A stretch of DNA of 64,000 bases from Picochlorum sp. 'celeri' (GCA_010909725.1 JAACMV010000010.1:783501-847500), one strand, 5' to 3'. Counted from the first letter of the stretch, positions 10,413 to 22,696 are shown. Notes: a model not told the origin generated them from the sequence alone. Numbers and translations are program-made.

Positions 10413-12907
10413 TTAATGCTTGGATAAGGGACAAAGAACAGGAAGACAGCGCATACCATATTTTGCATGAAACTTGTGAATCAATGCATGCTCCTCTGGT
10501 GTCCACGAGTGTTTACTGATCGCTTGCATCGTTGCTGCAAAAGTCATAATACTAAGATTGGGATCAATATTGTGCTGATGCATTGGAAATTGTTTAGGCA
10601 TGGGTTGACCCGATAGGACTGTCGCATGATTTGTCGTGGAAGGGTTCCCTCTGGTGAATGTCGTGGTGCGAGGGCTGGCTGGCTTGGTGTGTTTCTGCTG
10701 ATGCACACCATGATCATCTGATGGATCAAGTAATATAGCTTTGATACCTGGAGTTCCGTGGGTGTGCGCATAATGCGCAGCAGCAGCAAGAGTATCCATG
10801 CTGACTGGGACAGATTGTTTGTTGGCCTTCTCGTTCTTTTCTACGGCATCTCTCATCTCATTGGATGGTATTTTTGATACTTGTATCGCTCTCTCAACTA
10901 ATGTGAGTTGTATACCATCATCAGGTTGAATAGATCCTTCAACCAGCCATGCCATGAACCCAAGACCCTGCAACAAAAGGCAATGCTATTGTCATCTCAT
11001 GTCCTTTTTGTTGTTCTGGGAGGCTTCAGAGAAATGACCATCATCACGTACCCTAATTGCTTGACGTCCTTTCTCGGGTGATTCCATTTCAAAGACAAAG
11101 TGTTTTTGAAGGGCTGCATCGAAAACAGCAAACGTGTCCCTGGAATTGGACAGTTGGCAAATCTGCACACCATGCACACCAGCATAAGCAATGCCCAACG
11201 TATTGATTGATAGTACACATTGAACATACACGTTGATATAAAGTATCTGGAATTTCACAGCGCATCTTTGCCAAGTGGTGCGATGTGAGCGCTTTGGAAG
11301 CAGTCTGAGGATCAGTGAAAATCCAAGGTGTATCAGAGACTGGGACCTTGACGTGTTCTTGCAGGCGACCTTGTTGTCCTCCTGCAGCAGCTGGTTTCCT
11401 CTTGCTACTTGATTGGAAAAGATCCTCAAAACCCTGTCCGTTATCATGCTTGGAAATTTTGATGGAGAGGGGATTTGACGCATCCTTTTCAAATGTAAGG
11501 ACATCACCTGGAGTTATTCTAATGTGGTCCCACAAGTCCTGAAATTGACCCTGCAGTCCATGCGATATTTAAATCATTCTCACATGTAATTATGTAGGAA
11601 GACCAGTACTGGTGTCGCACCCCGAGAGTATACTGAAGGCGCATGTCGTTTCTTGTCTCTGACAGAATATCACATTGCCATTCTCCACCCTGACTATCAA
11701 TCAGATGGACAGACGGTCCACTCCCAAAAAGCTCACGGAAAACTTTATCTGCAAGTACTCATATGTATTGGTTTGTGACATTCATTATCGCCAACAGAAG
11801 AGATGACGTACTTGCAAAGTGCACAGTCTTTTGCTCAGCCCACCATGGTGGAACAACCTTGACCCATGTCGTCGGGCCTCTTCTCTGCCAATCAGTTCGA
11901 GGTCTCTGTACAATACCCTTTGCTCCTTTAGATGTCGATTTGGTGCCTTGAGCACCTCTGCTACCTCGCGACTTCTTTTGCCCCTGACTGTGGTGAGGAG
12001 CAAAATCATCATCTTTGTCTCCAGACCTTTTCCGTTTGGCTGCACCGATCCGGTGCATCTCGTCATCACTATCATCGCTATCTGCATTCATGCCATCCAA
12101 AAAAATGAGATGATACACACATGACTCTCCAACAAAAAATGCACACCCACCTGGAACAGTGTGTCTAGGGCAAAGCAGTTGACACTGAGCGACATCAACC
12201 ACGACATCCGTCGCATTCATGCAGCACTCGAGATGATACGACTTGTCACATCTAGAGTAATCGCATGCGATATACGCACCAAACTGCCCACATTTCTGAC
12301 ACCTTGTTCTGGTAGCCATCTCCATTGCATCAGTGAAACCATCCATCGTAAAATGGTCCCCCGTCCCATGACTTTTCATCGCCCACATGGCACAAAAGTG
12401 ATGAGCATGTACCACCCGCTCGGCAGAGTCGGCTTTATCCCGGAAACAAAGCACCTTGCCCAAGTCCTTCTTCATATGACCCAGGCTACACAGCTGACAC
12501 CTGGCATCATCCTCTGGGTGCAAGCTCACACTCAATCCATGATATTTCGAGAGAGATTCATCAATAACAACCTCTCGTTTCACCTGTTGCTTTCGTGGCG
12601 TTGGCGCAATCTCCGCCCTGTCCCCATCACCATGCCCTGCATGGACATCCCACAGAGTGCATGCCACTCCCCCATCTTGACACGACTCTTTCTTCTTCTC
12701 CACTGGTACCTCATTGATCTTTTCTGATTCTTCTGACGTATGCAGCGTGCGATCTTTTGGTCCCCCAAGCCCAAGACCCACACCTGCTCCGGTCTCAAGA
12801 ATACCCCTCTCCGGCAGATTCAACTTCCCGCCCTTTTCCTCCGTCTTTACGTGAACTAAACCATCTGTTTTATTCATAGATAATATATTAGGATGAAAAG
12901 AACCCAT
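10413..12907 (-). CDS. Chromatin-associated protein with ePHD finger and B3-like domain
   Basis: Six exons: 12907-12151, 12081-11812, 11748-11621, 11550-11230, 11162-11052 and 10967-10413; introns of 69, 63, 70, 67 and 84 nt all keep frame, for 713 residues. Residues ~137-250 form an extended PHD (CQLC, then CFRDKADSAERVVHAHHFCA, CQKCGQFGAYIACDYSRC, DKSYHLECC, LLCPRH), a nucleosome- or DNA-binding zinc module. Residues ~335-410 (KVFRELFG, VHLIDSQGGEWQCDIL, YTLGGQFQDLWDHI, RITPGDVLTFEK) follow the B3 DNA-binding fold, which is assembled only after splicing three exons. Between them lies an acidic/basic NLS-like linker. I start at 12907 because a likely 75-nt 5'UTR intron (12999-12925, gtgcgttct...tttgcag) precedes it; an ATG at 12973 is the alternative. 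The ePHD is firm, the B3 call is moderate. Confidence 0.75.
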
Positions 12908-13370
12908 TCTAGTTCCCCGTGGTCCTGCAAAGACATTGTCAAAAGTCCCGTTGACGAAGCACCCAACACACATAGACACCCAAAACCATCAGAACGCACA
13001 TATGAGTACTATGTAAACAAAATAAAAACCTATTTCATGCAGAAGGATGCAAACTGGTGGCAGTATCGCTGGTCCCAGTTTTGCAATGCTGAGTCACCGT
13101 GCCACGCAGATTCTCTGTGGTACAAATACCAGAGTATGACTGATGATATATTTCAATATGTAATTTCTGATGGTTTAAATGCTGCTATGCAGCCATGTAG
13201 AGGTCATGGGTGGGGTGGGAATCTCATTGGGCACATTCAACGCTTGCGTTGACCACGCTGTCACCAATGCCTTCGGTCAACGACAGTACAGCATCGAGGT
13301 GCATTTGACACCTGGCAGGGGCATGATTGATTTTACATGTGTAGTTCTATTACTACTACTGTCGATTCAA
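12908..13370. other. Spacer between RLT-like and ePHD-B3 genes
   Basis: 463 nt. It holds the 3' UTR of the upstream minus-strand gene and the promoter of the ePHD-B3 gene. It includes the probable 5'UTR intron 12999-12925 and an inverted repeat TCAACGC-TT-GCGTTGA at 13237-13252. A plus-strand open frame crossing it (12893-13252) shows no family resemblance. Confidence 0.4.
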
Positions 13371-16300
13371 TCAATAATCAGAATCAGTTTCACTACTACT
13401 GCTGGCACTCGTGTCACTGCCACTACTGGTTCCAAGGGCACCATATCGCTGCCTGCGCTTTTTGCCTCTCTTTTCCTTGTTGATTTGGGCATCCGTCTCT
13501 TCATCTGATGTGAGCATGTCAGCCAAAGGGTCTGGCTCTATCAGGGACTTTCGTTTGCCACCAGGAGCTTTGCTCTGTTCTGCTCTTTTTCGGACTCGTG
13601 TCTTGAGGTTGCTTTCGTCGTGATTGGAACAAATCCACTTTCCTTTTGGGAGTACTTGTCCACTGCAGTCGACGTGAGCAGATACGGCGCATCCATCTTC
13701 GTGCTCGCAGCAGATCAAATCTCCTGCCAAGAGACACACACTGCATTGGTATCCCCACCTGCATTTGGCGACATCTTCATCTGAGGCCATGACATCCATG
13801 GCTGTTGTTGCATTTCGGCCCTGGGGGAATGCCTCTCTACCGATGAGTTTCAACACAATCTTGACGCCACTGTCTGTTTTGGCTTTTCCGGTTCTAATCA
13901 TCATGGGTCTTTCCTGAGGAGGTAACATCTGTTGGGACTTTTCCTTCTGAAGTTGTATCTCAGCCTGTTGTCGCTCTGCCTCTTCTGCTTCCCACCGTGC
14001 AATTTCTTTCTCCAACGCTATGCATCTTTCGATCAACAGGTTGACTCGATCGCCAAGGATGAATGCACAGCATGTTGCTTGAACTACGCCCACCGCAGGC
14101 GGAGAAGCGGCTGCACGCAAAACAGATTTGAGCCAGACGGCACGCTCTCTTCCAGATCTCCAGAGGCGAGCAGGCTTTCTCATTCTCTTTTCTCGAAGAT
14201 ACGTGTGTTCAGCTTCGGAGCAATCATAATCATCATCGCAAGATACTGGGGCTGGTAAAGAAATGAATGGCTTTAATGCTTTGAAGAGAGGGTTCTCCTG
14301 AATTAGGGCTGTCACATGGTCAATCTCCTCGGATCCATTCTCATGCATGGCATCCTTTGTGTCATTTTCGTCTTCTGTGATATGAACGTCAGGATTCTCT
14401 TCCTTTTTAAAATCATCATTCTCTGTTTGTTTCACCTCTCCCTTTATTGGTTCAGTAATATTCATGGGGGGCAATTTCGCTGCAGCATCTTCTCCTAGAA
14501 ACATTGGCATGTTTTCATTTGAGGCATATGGCGGCAGTCCTTCACCAGCAATGGACAGTATAGCTTCTATTCGTAGTAAGAAATCGCAGACTTGTGACGC
14601 ATTTTCTAATGATCTGAGCTCTTTTCTATACCCTTTGAGGTCTGCTGCAAGCTCAATTTCTGATGTGACAATTTCTGATAAGATGTCATCAATTTTGGAT
14701 TTTGCCTCGGATAGTGCTTCATTTGTTGCTGATGCTGCAAGGTCTTCTAACGAACGCTGTTTCTGTCTACCATCTGTTGGAGTAGGTCTATCGATGGAAT
14801 CCATCACGAGATTCTTGGTGTCTTCTTCAAGAAATGAAGCACAGATCCTCTTGTAAAATCTCCTCAATCTTCGCAAAAGATTGCCTTCCTTGGGCCCCCT
14901 TCGGATAAGACTTGTCATGAGAGCATCTAAAGTTTCTTTTGATTTGATGATGCCAGCATGATGTCCTTCAGCATCTTCTACTAAGAGAATGGCCTGGGAG
15001 CCCCGCAACCACCAGTATCTCCTACCATATCTATCAACACCCATGCACTCTGTCCTGAACGCCCTTGTACTCAGCCTCTCCTCAGCCTGTGATTCTTTCT
15101 CTTGTACATGCAGACTAATATCTTCTTCGAAGTCGTCGTCGTCATCGTTGTCGTCGTCATCTTCAGATCCATTTTCAGTGCCTCCTGTCTTCCTTCTTCT
15201 ATCTTCAGAGACCTTGTCTTTCCTTAATTTCCTTGCTTGGGATAATACTTTGGAAAAGTCGGTCGAAATTTTGGCACAGTCCTGGATTTTTTCTCCCATA
15301 TCCGCTTTCAAGGTATACCCCTGAGAGATGTCGTAGCACAGCGCTGATAACAAGGAAAGCTGCAGTTCTGCTGGCATTTCCCACCAACCCTTTGTTGTCA
15401 AATACCTGCTTGCTTCATCCTGAAGCTTGGAATAATCGTCACTGAAAAGCCCTCTTGGCGGCGAATCTGGTTTTGGTTGATATATTCCCTCTTCAAGCTC
15501 TTTTTCTGTTGGCCTTCTTGTAATCTCGATGTATTTTCTCAACACTTCTGGCCAGGTTACGTTTGTGAGCATTCTCGTCCATTTGCGTGCTCTAGACCGC
15601 ATTGGTGGATCCCTATTTAATTGCTCCAAGAGGCAGCATAGCAAAAGCTGGCTATATAATGGTACAAGCCCTCGGGCATGATCCAATGGCCAACGTGTCG
15701 AGAGCAGCAAATCTGGTGTATCAAAAATCTCCTCAAGCTCACAGATATCTCCGTACAAACTGACAAATTCTGCAACTCCAGCTGCTTCGTTGAAGCTAGA
15801 GAAATTCTTGTCATCCTTGAACAAGCGTGGATACTCTTGAGGAGGCCCAATGATAACAGACTTGAGCCTTGCCAGTTCCATCTCTGCTTTCTGGATCTCA
15901 GTGCTATTAATTGTCAGAGCATCATCATCTACGGGATCGATCACATCTGCCAATCCACGCAATTCTCTTAACTTTGCTTCAACCGCCTTGATTGATTTCT
16001 TTTCTTCATCCAGGGCGTCCCAATCAGACATCTTTCTCTTTGGAGCTCCTTTCCTCTCCCCCTCCACCAACTTTGTAGACTTTCTGTTATTCATCCTCTT
16101 GCGTTGCTTTCTCTCAGCGACCTGAAGCTTCTTTTCATTTTGCACCTCTGCCTCTTTCTTCTTCTCTTCAAGATCCAACAATTTTCGGATGACTGATTGT
16201 GCAGTTTCAATGCATTTTGAGCAGGACCAAGAATCCACAGGATATCGCATCTCAGACTCATCCAAGCACTCTTGGTGATACGCACGAGGACAGGTGTTGC

Positions 16301-17601
16301 AGTTACGAGTTTTAAATGTAACTTTATCTGATTTGGTAAGCCTGTGGCATCGTGGGCACTTGGTATTTCTCGTTCTGACATCTCTGCTGCACTGCTCTGC
16401 AAGCCTCCTCAAACTCTCAATCTGACGCACTTCGATTTTCGAAATTGGCGACGCCCTCCTCCCACTTCTAGACTTCAAATCAGCTCCATTAGAGTACTGA
16501 ACAAATATCGGACCGAGCGATTTCGCGACGCTTGCTGCAACATGTGCAGTCAAGCAGTACTTTCCAGCAGGACACTTGAAAAAAGCAGCATCACTGTTGC
16601 AAATACCATTCACTGCAAAAAACCGTCACATGTCAAATCCCTATTCTTTCCAGCACATATACATAATTCAACGCACCGTGATCCCGTGTATCTTTCATCT
16701 CCTCTGGCAATACGCAATCATTCTCTTTCATCACAGCAATGATCTCATCAACAAACAACCCATCTTCATCAACATCCGCCAGTATATTAAAAACTGCCAA
16801 CTTATCTTCATTAGAACTCATTCGTTTCTGCGTATCCTCAAATCCCTCAAGCAAAAAAGCCAACAGCCCATCCTTGAGAGGCCGTCCATCAAATTCCAAT
16901 GTATTCAAATCAACACCTGCCTCATCTCCTTCAATATCCACATCGCTCTCGCTTATACCACCTCTCTTCATCTTTTTACTTTTCCGCCGAGTCTTCACGG
17001 CCAATTCTGCTGCATCAGCATCAGGCATCTCTGCATCAGAGTCAGAAGGCTGGTACTCATCTCGCTCTCCAGACTCATCTCGCTCCACTGGAAACGTCAC
17101 CTTCCCCTCAAATTCTTCTGGAATACTCTCTTCTAAATTATAAAGACTCCGAAAATATTTCTTCATTCTCCAAAAACACTCAGAATCCTCCCCAGCATCC
17201 CCTAGAGGACTACACCACGCAGATTGATCCACCCACTCTAACACACCATCTGCATTCACTCTACTCACTATGGATGATCGAGATCTCTTCTGAATTGCTG
17301 AAGACTCGACAGACACCCTGTCACCCCCAGCAGCAGGCTGCAAAACATACATTCCAGTTGTATCCTCCTGTTCCAACACCTTGAATGTTCCTTGCTTTCC
17401 TTCAACAGACACCCGCTCCCCAGGTATATACGACGTCATCAGCTTATCCAAAATCATAGCAACCAACGTTTCCAAAGGCCATGTCGAATGATGCACCACA
17501 TGCGCCATAGCCTCCTGTATATACCCTGGAAACTCTGCTGCCGTCAGTGGACTCCCCGCAGCACCGGCACCTTCACTGTCAATAACCAAATCATCCGACA
17601 T
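13371..17601 (-). CDS. RLT/BAZ-like ISWI-associated chromatin protein (HARE-HTH, WHIM, two PHD fingers)
   Basis: Two exons (17601-16677 and 16612-13371) with a 64-nt intron (gtgcgt...tttgcag) that keeps frame; 1388 residues. An N-terminal helical/SH3-like region (WPLETLVAMILDKLM, GERVSVEGKQGTFKVLE) precedes an acidic stretch. The intron splits a HARE-HTH domain: LFVDEIIAVMKENDCVLPEE before it and NSDAAFFKCPAGKYCL after it, which confirms the junction. Then come PHD1 (CPRC...CNTCPRAYHQEC...WSCSKC, ~393-447), a long coiled coil, WHIM motifs (WPLDHARGLVPLYSQLL, GWWEMPAELQLSLLSALC, MGVDRYGRRYWWLRG), and a C-terminal PHD (YQCSVCLLAGDLICCEHEDG). The combination is typical of ISWI partners (plant RLT, animal BAZ). 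It probably spaces nucleosomes in the nucleus. The Asp/Ser-rich tail is low complexity. Confidence 0.85.
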
Positions 17602-18089
17602 GGTTATTCAATAGAGTCGTATACTGCAGTTCATACCATCCAATCGTGAATCAGGCTCGAATATAGCGAACCACCCTCATACAAAAAATGCGACAGCAAC
17701 CAACGCCGCATCCCCATATCACCGATCCTCTCGGTTTATGAGGTATTAATATAGGAATATATCAACAGATACGGCAAAGAGGCGTCACTGAGCACAGGTG
17801 AGTCACACCCAAACGCATGCTCGGAGCAACCTTCCAGCACGTCAGGCTTGGCCCTTGTCGCCAGATACAGCAGTATGACCCAATACTAATACGTACCAAT
17901 ATCAGTTTAAGTATTCTATGATGTAAAAGAGTTCATCAAATGTTCTGCTGAGAAACACACAAATCGTGCCAGAGGTGTGGAGCAACAAGAAAAGGTATCC
18001 TATTCGTTAAATCGGCATCCACAGGGTATTTAATGGTAAATAATATAATTAATGGTGGTAAGGCAGGGGATGGTGTGCATGAAGTACAC
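17602..18089. other. Spacer between methyltransferase 3' end and RLT-like 5' end
   Basis: 488 nt, AT-rich towards 18040. Both flanking genes are on the minus strand, so it carries the RLT-like promoter and the methyltransferase... upstream gene's terminator side at 18089. I see no gene, repeat or RNA in it. Confidence 0.35.
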
Positions 18090-19227
18090 CTACTCCTGAG
18101 TGTATGCATGTCTGATGACTATCCATACATATCCACCTTCGTATTCCTGCTCGCGACAGAAAGATTCCTGCTCATGTGTTGTCTCTGTGTCTAGATGGCT
18201 GACAGAAACGTCTAGATGTCGCGATCGCATGGAATCTATAAAAGCATCAAACATGGCCTGATCTCTTACTGCATTGCAAATGTAGGCTGTGCCATCAGGG
18301 CGCAGTCTGTGCTGTAGGGTGGCTGACAAGGACTGGACCATTGGCCATTCGTACAAGACATCAGTCCCGAGAATAATATCGAATTTCGATTCTTCAGGAA
18401 CGCCCGGAGCGACTACTCTCGAGCTTTCACCATCCAACGCAGCTGGGGACTTTATGTCTACGGGCTTGTGTTCAAGGAGGGCAACCGAGTCCTCCCAATC
18501 TATAAAGCGAACAGCCACATTGCCATTATTCCATTCCTTGGTATCACGCTCACCTACCTGTTGTCCTGGGAATTCATTACGATGGAGAGCGTCTTTTAAA
18601 TTCAGCAACAATTGGTCGACATAGTCGCTCACAACAACCTGATGTGCCCCCATCTTTCCTGCCAGAAAACCACAGGCTCCACACCCAGCACCAACCTCGA
18701 GCACATCTTTCCCCTCCACACACAGTGCTGGGTCGTCCACCATTTTCTGGCACATGATGCGCGCGACTCTCCACACCTTGGCTCCAACGCCATCCCCAAG
18801 AGCGCCCTCCTTGATGTATATTGTGTGCCCTCCATACTCGATTGATCTGACCCTGTCACCCTGAGCCAGAGGGCCACTGCAGGTGGCAATGATCACCGAC
18901 AAGTCATCCAATGATGTGTCTGAGAGCACGTGTGAGAATGATTTCATAGTTCGTAACGCTTCATCAGCCATCCCACATTCCCTCGCTTCCTCGGCATATG
19001 GTTCTTTGGTTGAGATGGTCTTGGCAATGTCATGCAACAGCACAGCCAACCTGTACATGCCTCGATTGTCATTCAAATGCCCCAATTAATGATGTTTATA
19101 TATCATCATACCTATCTACATTCTGATCTTTTGCATACGACTTCCACTTGTCAAGCCACGTGCATACAGTCTCGTTGGCAACGACAAGTTCGAGGAAATC
19201 CTCCTCATCTGCTGATGCATTACTCAT
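18090..19227 (-). CDS. Methyltransferase family 16 protein (METTL21-like)
   Basis: Two exons, 19227-19112 and 19050-18090, with a 61-nt intron (gtatga...tacag) that keeps frame; 358 residues. The first exon codes a helical leader beginning MSNASADEEDFLELVV. The SAM-binding core shows motif I LEVGAGCGACGFLAGKMGA, post-I VVVSDY, and the family signature FDIILGTDVLYEW, as in PF10294 enzymes that methylate lysines in translation factors and chaperones. RVARIMCQKMVDDP just before motif I fits the family's 'W.. a..L..yl' helix. The substrate is not predictable. The ~100-residue N-terminal extension (LLHDIAKTIS) is unassigned. Confidence 0.85.
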
Positions 19228-19325
19228 GGGTGTCCTTTATTCGTTCGTCTAGTAATTACATTGTATTGTCTATACTGTACTTGTGCATATACGGTGAATA
19301 TCAGTCACGTGTGAAATCTCGTATT

Positions 19326-20489
19326 CTATGCCTCAAATATGGAAGAAAATCCCCTTGCCATGATTCGGTCTGAAAACGAGCTGGAACTAAGATTACTACC
19401 TCCTCGTCCATGGTGGTGCTGTGGTTTGTCAAGGGCATTTCCATCTGCATCTGTTCTATCGCCGCTGATATTCCTCTCACGACTCTCTGCAGTATTCTTC
19501 GCATTGGAGGAGGGTGTGAAGGGGGAACTGGGTTGTTCAATGTCAGATACTTTTGCTGCTGACAGTTTCTTGAGCGCATCCACCTTTCTAGACTGTCTCT
19601 TGGCGTTTGAATACAAGATGACTCCACCTACTGTAATTGAATATCCTAGAATAGTGTAAAATGTCACGGGATTGCGGAAGCAAATGACAGATGCCACAAC
19701 AGCAACAACTCCTTTTGCATTCCCAAGCACCTGCAGGGTGAGTGGTGATGTGTACTTGGTCACGAGGAAATTTGTCAGATTGACAAAGTATGCCATGAAC
19801 GCGTTGAAACATAGCAGCGTCCAAAAACCACCCGACTGTCCCAGTACCAAAGCATTGGCAAGAGCTGTGGGCTCAAAGTACAAGGTGATTGGCACCAACG
19901 CTGCCGTGGCCACAGGTGCCATGTATAGGAGCAAACTTAACGAATCCATCTTTTCAGATGAATCTGATAACATGAGACCTTGCAAAACAGATTTGAGTGC
20001 CCGCCCTGCTGTAGCCATCAATGCTGCCAGAAATCCAACAAGGTTGAACATGGGCTCTGCTCCACTTGCAATAACAATCCCCACAACTACTGGAACCAGG
20101 GATAGATATACATCTTTCGATTCTCGATGTCCTAACATGACAGCTGACAGCACCGCTGTGAACGCAGGCGTTGTGGCACCTATTGCCTGATTAAAACTGA
20201 CTGGAATATAGTTGAGCGACACATTACCCAGGACAACAGCAACGCAGAAAATAATTGCCAAGGTGGCAATCTTATAGAACTGTTTCTTCGACTTGACGGG
20301 CTGAAGTGTCACTGTATTACTAATAGCAAGCCCATAACTCATGACGGAGCACGCCAGCATGTGACAGAGTGTCAAAAATGCAGGGAACTTGAACCCATAC
20401 ACACTCAGCAGGTATTTGTTCAGCAACAAGACCCCCACATTCGACCCATACCAGCCCAATATAATCGCTCCTGTAAATAAATTAGGCAT
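19326..20489 (-). CDS. Triose-phosphate/nucleotide-sugar translocator family protein
   Basis: A 387-residue protein with about ten membrane spans. Signatures of the TPT family (PF03151) are GWYGSNVGVLLLNKYLLS, FKFPAFLTLCHMLACSVMSY, NVSLNYIPVSFNQAIGATTP and KYTSPLTLQVLGNAKGVVAV. These match the endomembrane KT/UXT-type group of plants more than plastid triose-phosphate translocators; there is no transit peptide. I start at the ATG at 20489; the open frame extends 26 codons further but only from a GTG. A polar C-terminal tail of ~75 residues with Ser/Lys clusters is probably cytosolic. Substrate (UDP-sugar or organic phosphate) undetermined. One exon. Confidence 0.88.
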   Translation of the reverse strand: MPNLFTGAIILGWYGSNVGVLLLNKYLLSVYGFKFPAFLTLCHMLACSVMSYGLAISNTVTLQPVKSKKQFYKIATLAIIFCVAVVLGNVSLNYIPVSFNQAIGATTPAFTAVLSAVMLGHRESKDVYLSLVPVVVGIVIASGAEPMFNLVGFLAALMATAGRALKSVLQGLMLSDSSEKMDSLSLLLYMAPVATAALVPITLYFEPTALANALVLGQSGGFWTLLCFNAFMAYFVNLTNFLVTKYTSPLTLQVLGNAKGVVAVVASVICFRNPVTFYTILGYSITVGGVILYSNAKRQSRKVDALKKLSAAKVSDIEQPSSPFTPSSNAKNTAESRERNISGDRTDADGNALDKPQHHHGRGGSNLSSSSFSDRIMARGFSSIFEA

Positions 20490-20936
20490 CTTTCCAAAGG
20501 TACGTTGGAACCAAGTAGCCCAATATATAGACAGAGACCGGCACAACAACCGAGCCGAAGAAGACACACGCTCTTTGGGCGATTCGCTGGAAAAATCTAG
20601 ATTTTTGCGTCTCCTACTAATTTTTAATGGATCTAATGGAGAAAATATAGTCGCTTTTGCGTGATTGTCCTATCAAGGATACAATCTTAATGCCAACCTC
20701 CGAATAGTTGGTCACGCGTTGTCTGCATCCTTCTAACTGGCATTCTCATCTGAAATTTGATACATAGCAATGATATAATTGCATAATTTATTGCTTCCAG
20801 TATTTCACAAGAGTCCCATGCTCTTCCTGAGGACACACGGCCGTGTGTCCATGTTCAATTTACGGAATTCCGACGAGATTGATATAGATTCATTCATTGC
20901 AGAGTCTATAGCATTACAGTACACAAAGAAATAAAG
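20490..20936. promoter_or_regulatory. Divergent spacer, translocator / tetraspan genes
   Basis: 447 nt between divergent genes, so both promoters lie here. It contains a perfect 16-bp palindrome at 20591-20606. No gene seen. Confidence 0.45.
20591..20606. repeat. Perfect 16-bp palindrome
   Basis: AAAAATCTAGATTTTT reads the same on both strands. It sits ~100 nt upstream of the translocator ATG, in the divergent promoter. Confidence 0.8.
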
Positions 20937-21639
20937 ATGAGGACTCCTGATATGTCATGGAGGGCGGATTTGAGGAAACTGCCCAGGCTGTGCTGGATTG
21001 TGGTAGGACTTGCATTACTGAACGTACGTGCTGGTTGCACTGCTTGACAAGGATTTGCGTGCTTTCTAGGGAGCATTGAGTATACATTGAATGAATATCG
21101 CAGGTCATTTGCTCAAGTGCTCTGTCTGGTGTCGTCGCAGTCCATCTCGTTGACTCTGGCTATAGTCCTTCTTGTTTGCTCAACCTGGACGGCGATGTGT
21201 GCACGTGCGTTCTCCTGATGTATTCGCTTGAGATGTGCGCATAGGTGATATTGTTTTGTTGTGATTGTGCAGGTTTACATACGTGACCACCATGATTTCC
21301 TTGTTCATTGCTCTGGGTATTTTGGGTGGATTTTTGTTGGTTGATTACACACTGATCAAGCCCTTGCATGATGTTGTCGTGGGTTCTTCTTTATTCTTGG
21401 CTTTCTGGCAGTTTGTCATGTCTTTGACGATTCAATTACGAGGAAATCAGGCGACGGATGCGGGATTCCCAGGGACCAGTGCTAGGAATGCTGCCTATGC
21501 CATGGCATGGATGTCGATGAGTTGCAGTCTCCTCATGGCGTGTGTCACCATGTGGATCATGTGGAAGAATAGACCAAAGAAGAAGAAGAAGGGAAAGACA
21601 GCTGTGCCTTCGGCGACAGCATCAACATCGAGAACATAA
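20937..21639 (+). CDS. Small four-span membrane protein, unassigned
   Basis: Three exons (20937-21023, 21104-21204, 21273-21639), introns of 80 and 68 nt in frame; 184 residues. Span 1 is LPRLCWIVVGLALLNVICSS; a short loop with GYSPSCLLNLDGDVC follows; span 2 TMISLFIALGILGGFLLVDY; span 3 VVVGSSLFLAFWQFVMSLTI; span 4 YAMAWMSMSCSLLMACVTMW. The tail is Lys-rich (KNRPKKKKKGK), so probably cytosolic. The layout resembles MARVEL/tetraspan proteins, but I see no diagnostic motif and give no function. The first ATG is preceded by AAAG and close in-frame context; the exon-1 product makes sense only when spliced to exon 2. Confidence 0.72.
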
Positions 21640-21703
21640 TGTACTGTATACATGATAGTCTAGTATGAATGTATTTATTTATTTGTGTGTACACAATAAC
21701 AGA

Positions 21704-22588
21704 TTACAAGGGAATCGCAAGGAGAGCAACACCAGCGGATGCTGCCATCATGACGAGGCTGCTCTGTCCCTGGTACGCTGCTGATGGCTCTGGTGATGGC
21801 GTTGGCTCTGGTGATGGTGTTGGCTCTGGTACTGGTACTGGCTCCGGTACTGGTTCTGGCAGTGGAGCTGTTGGAGTCTCTGCAGCTGCAACTGGCTCGG
21901 GGGCAACAGCGTCTGGCTCAACAACATCTGGTTCCTCTTCAGGAGCCACTGCAGGACCCATCTCCACCGTCTGTGGAATCGCACTGTCACCTGAAAATGC
22001 CTTGCATGTCGTGCACTCATCCAACGTGGCTGCGATTTCCGTCATATCCAGACTGTCATCCTCCTCGACAGCTGCCACCTCTGACTGAAGCCACTCTGGT
22101 AGCTCCTCACGAGAAGGAAGCAACCCGTCATATAAAAATGCTTGAGTAGAATAGAAAATGTAATCCGATGCCTGCTTTGTCTTCCACGCTGCCTCACACT
22201 CTTCCGACGTCTTCTGATCGTACTTTTTGGAGAAATCGCTCACTCTGTCAAAGTCTCTGAATGCCTCCACATAACACTCTGCCTGACATGCAGAGGCAAA
22301 CACCTCTTCATTCTCAGGATTAGGAGGGTTATCTCCGTCAGTAAAACTCTCTATTTGAGCACAAATCGGCTGCCAGCCTTCCGTCTCGAAACAATCCCAA
22401 GAACACGTCCAGTATTGAGCATCGCAATCTGGGCACTGTCGAGCCCTATACACACGTGAATTGTCCTGTTAATCCCATAATCTCAATTTCAAGCATAATT
22501 CGTTGAATAATACGTACAGAGATCCATGAAGTAATGCCAGTCCGACAGTCGCGGCAGTCAGTGCTGTTGTCATCCCAGATCTCGCCAT
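21704..22588 (-). CDS. Secreted Cys-rich protein with Pro-Glu-Pro repeat stalk, possible GPI anchor
   Basis: Two exons, 22588-22518 and 22445-21704, with a 72-nt intron (gtacgt...gtatag) in frame; 270 residues. The first exon plus junction encode a signal peptide (MARSGMTTALTAATVGLALL), cleaved near HGSLA. The mature part has CPDCDAQYWTCSWDCFETEG, then further Cys (QPICAQ, SACQAECYVEAF, CTTCKAF): ten or so cysteines suggesting disulfides. Residues ~195-245 are a PEP/PVPEP/PSPEP stalk. The C-terminus, SLVMMAASAGVALLAIPL, is hydrophobic after a polar spacer, as in GPI signals or a single anchor. I know no matching family; it is probably a cell-surface protein. The stop is 65 nt beyond the convergent tetraspan gene's end. 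Confidence 0.75.
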
Positions 22589-22696
22589 GCCGCGTTTGCT
22601 TCGTTTTTACGGATATATCACACGATTATATCAAAGATTATATCTTTAATAAATTTAAATAATCTATATTGCAGTGCTCAGGTGGAGCCGAGTGGA

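Noticed and set aside
11579..11583. Alternative GTGAG donor in the B3-like exon
   Set aside because: Using it shifts the frame and runs into a stop soon after the junction; the GTGCG donor at 11620 keeps frame and completes the B3-like pattern.
12893..13252. 119-codon plus-strand open frame with Trp-rich middle
   Set aside because: It overlaps the start of the ePHD-B3 gene and its likely 5'UTR intron on the other strand and matches nothing known.
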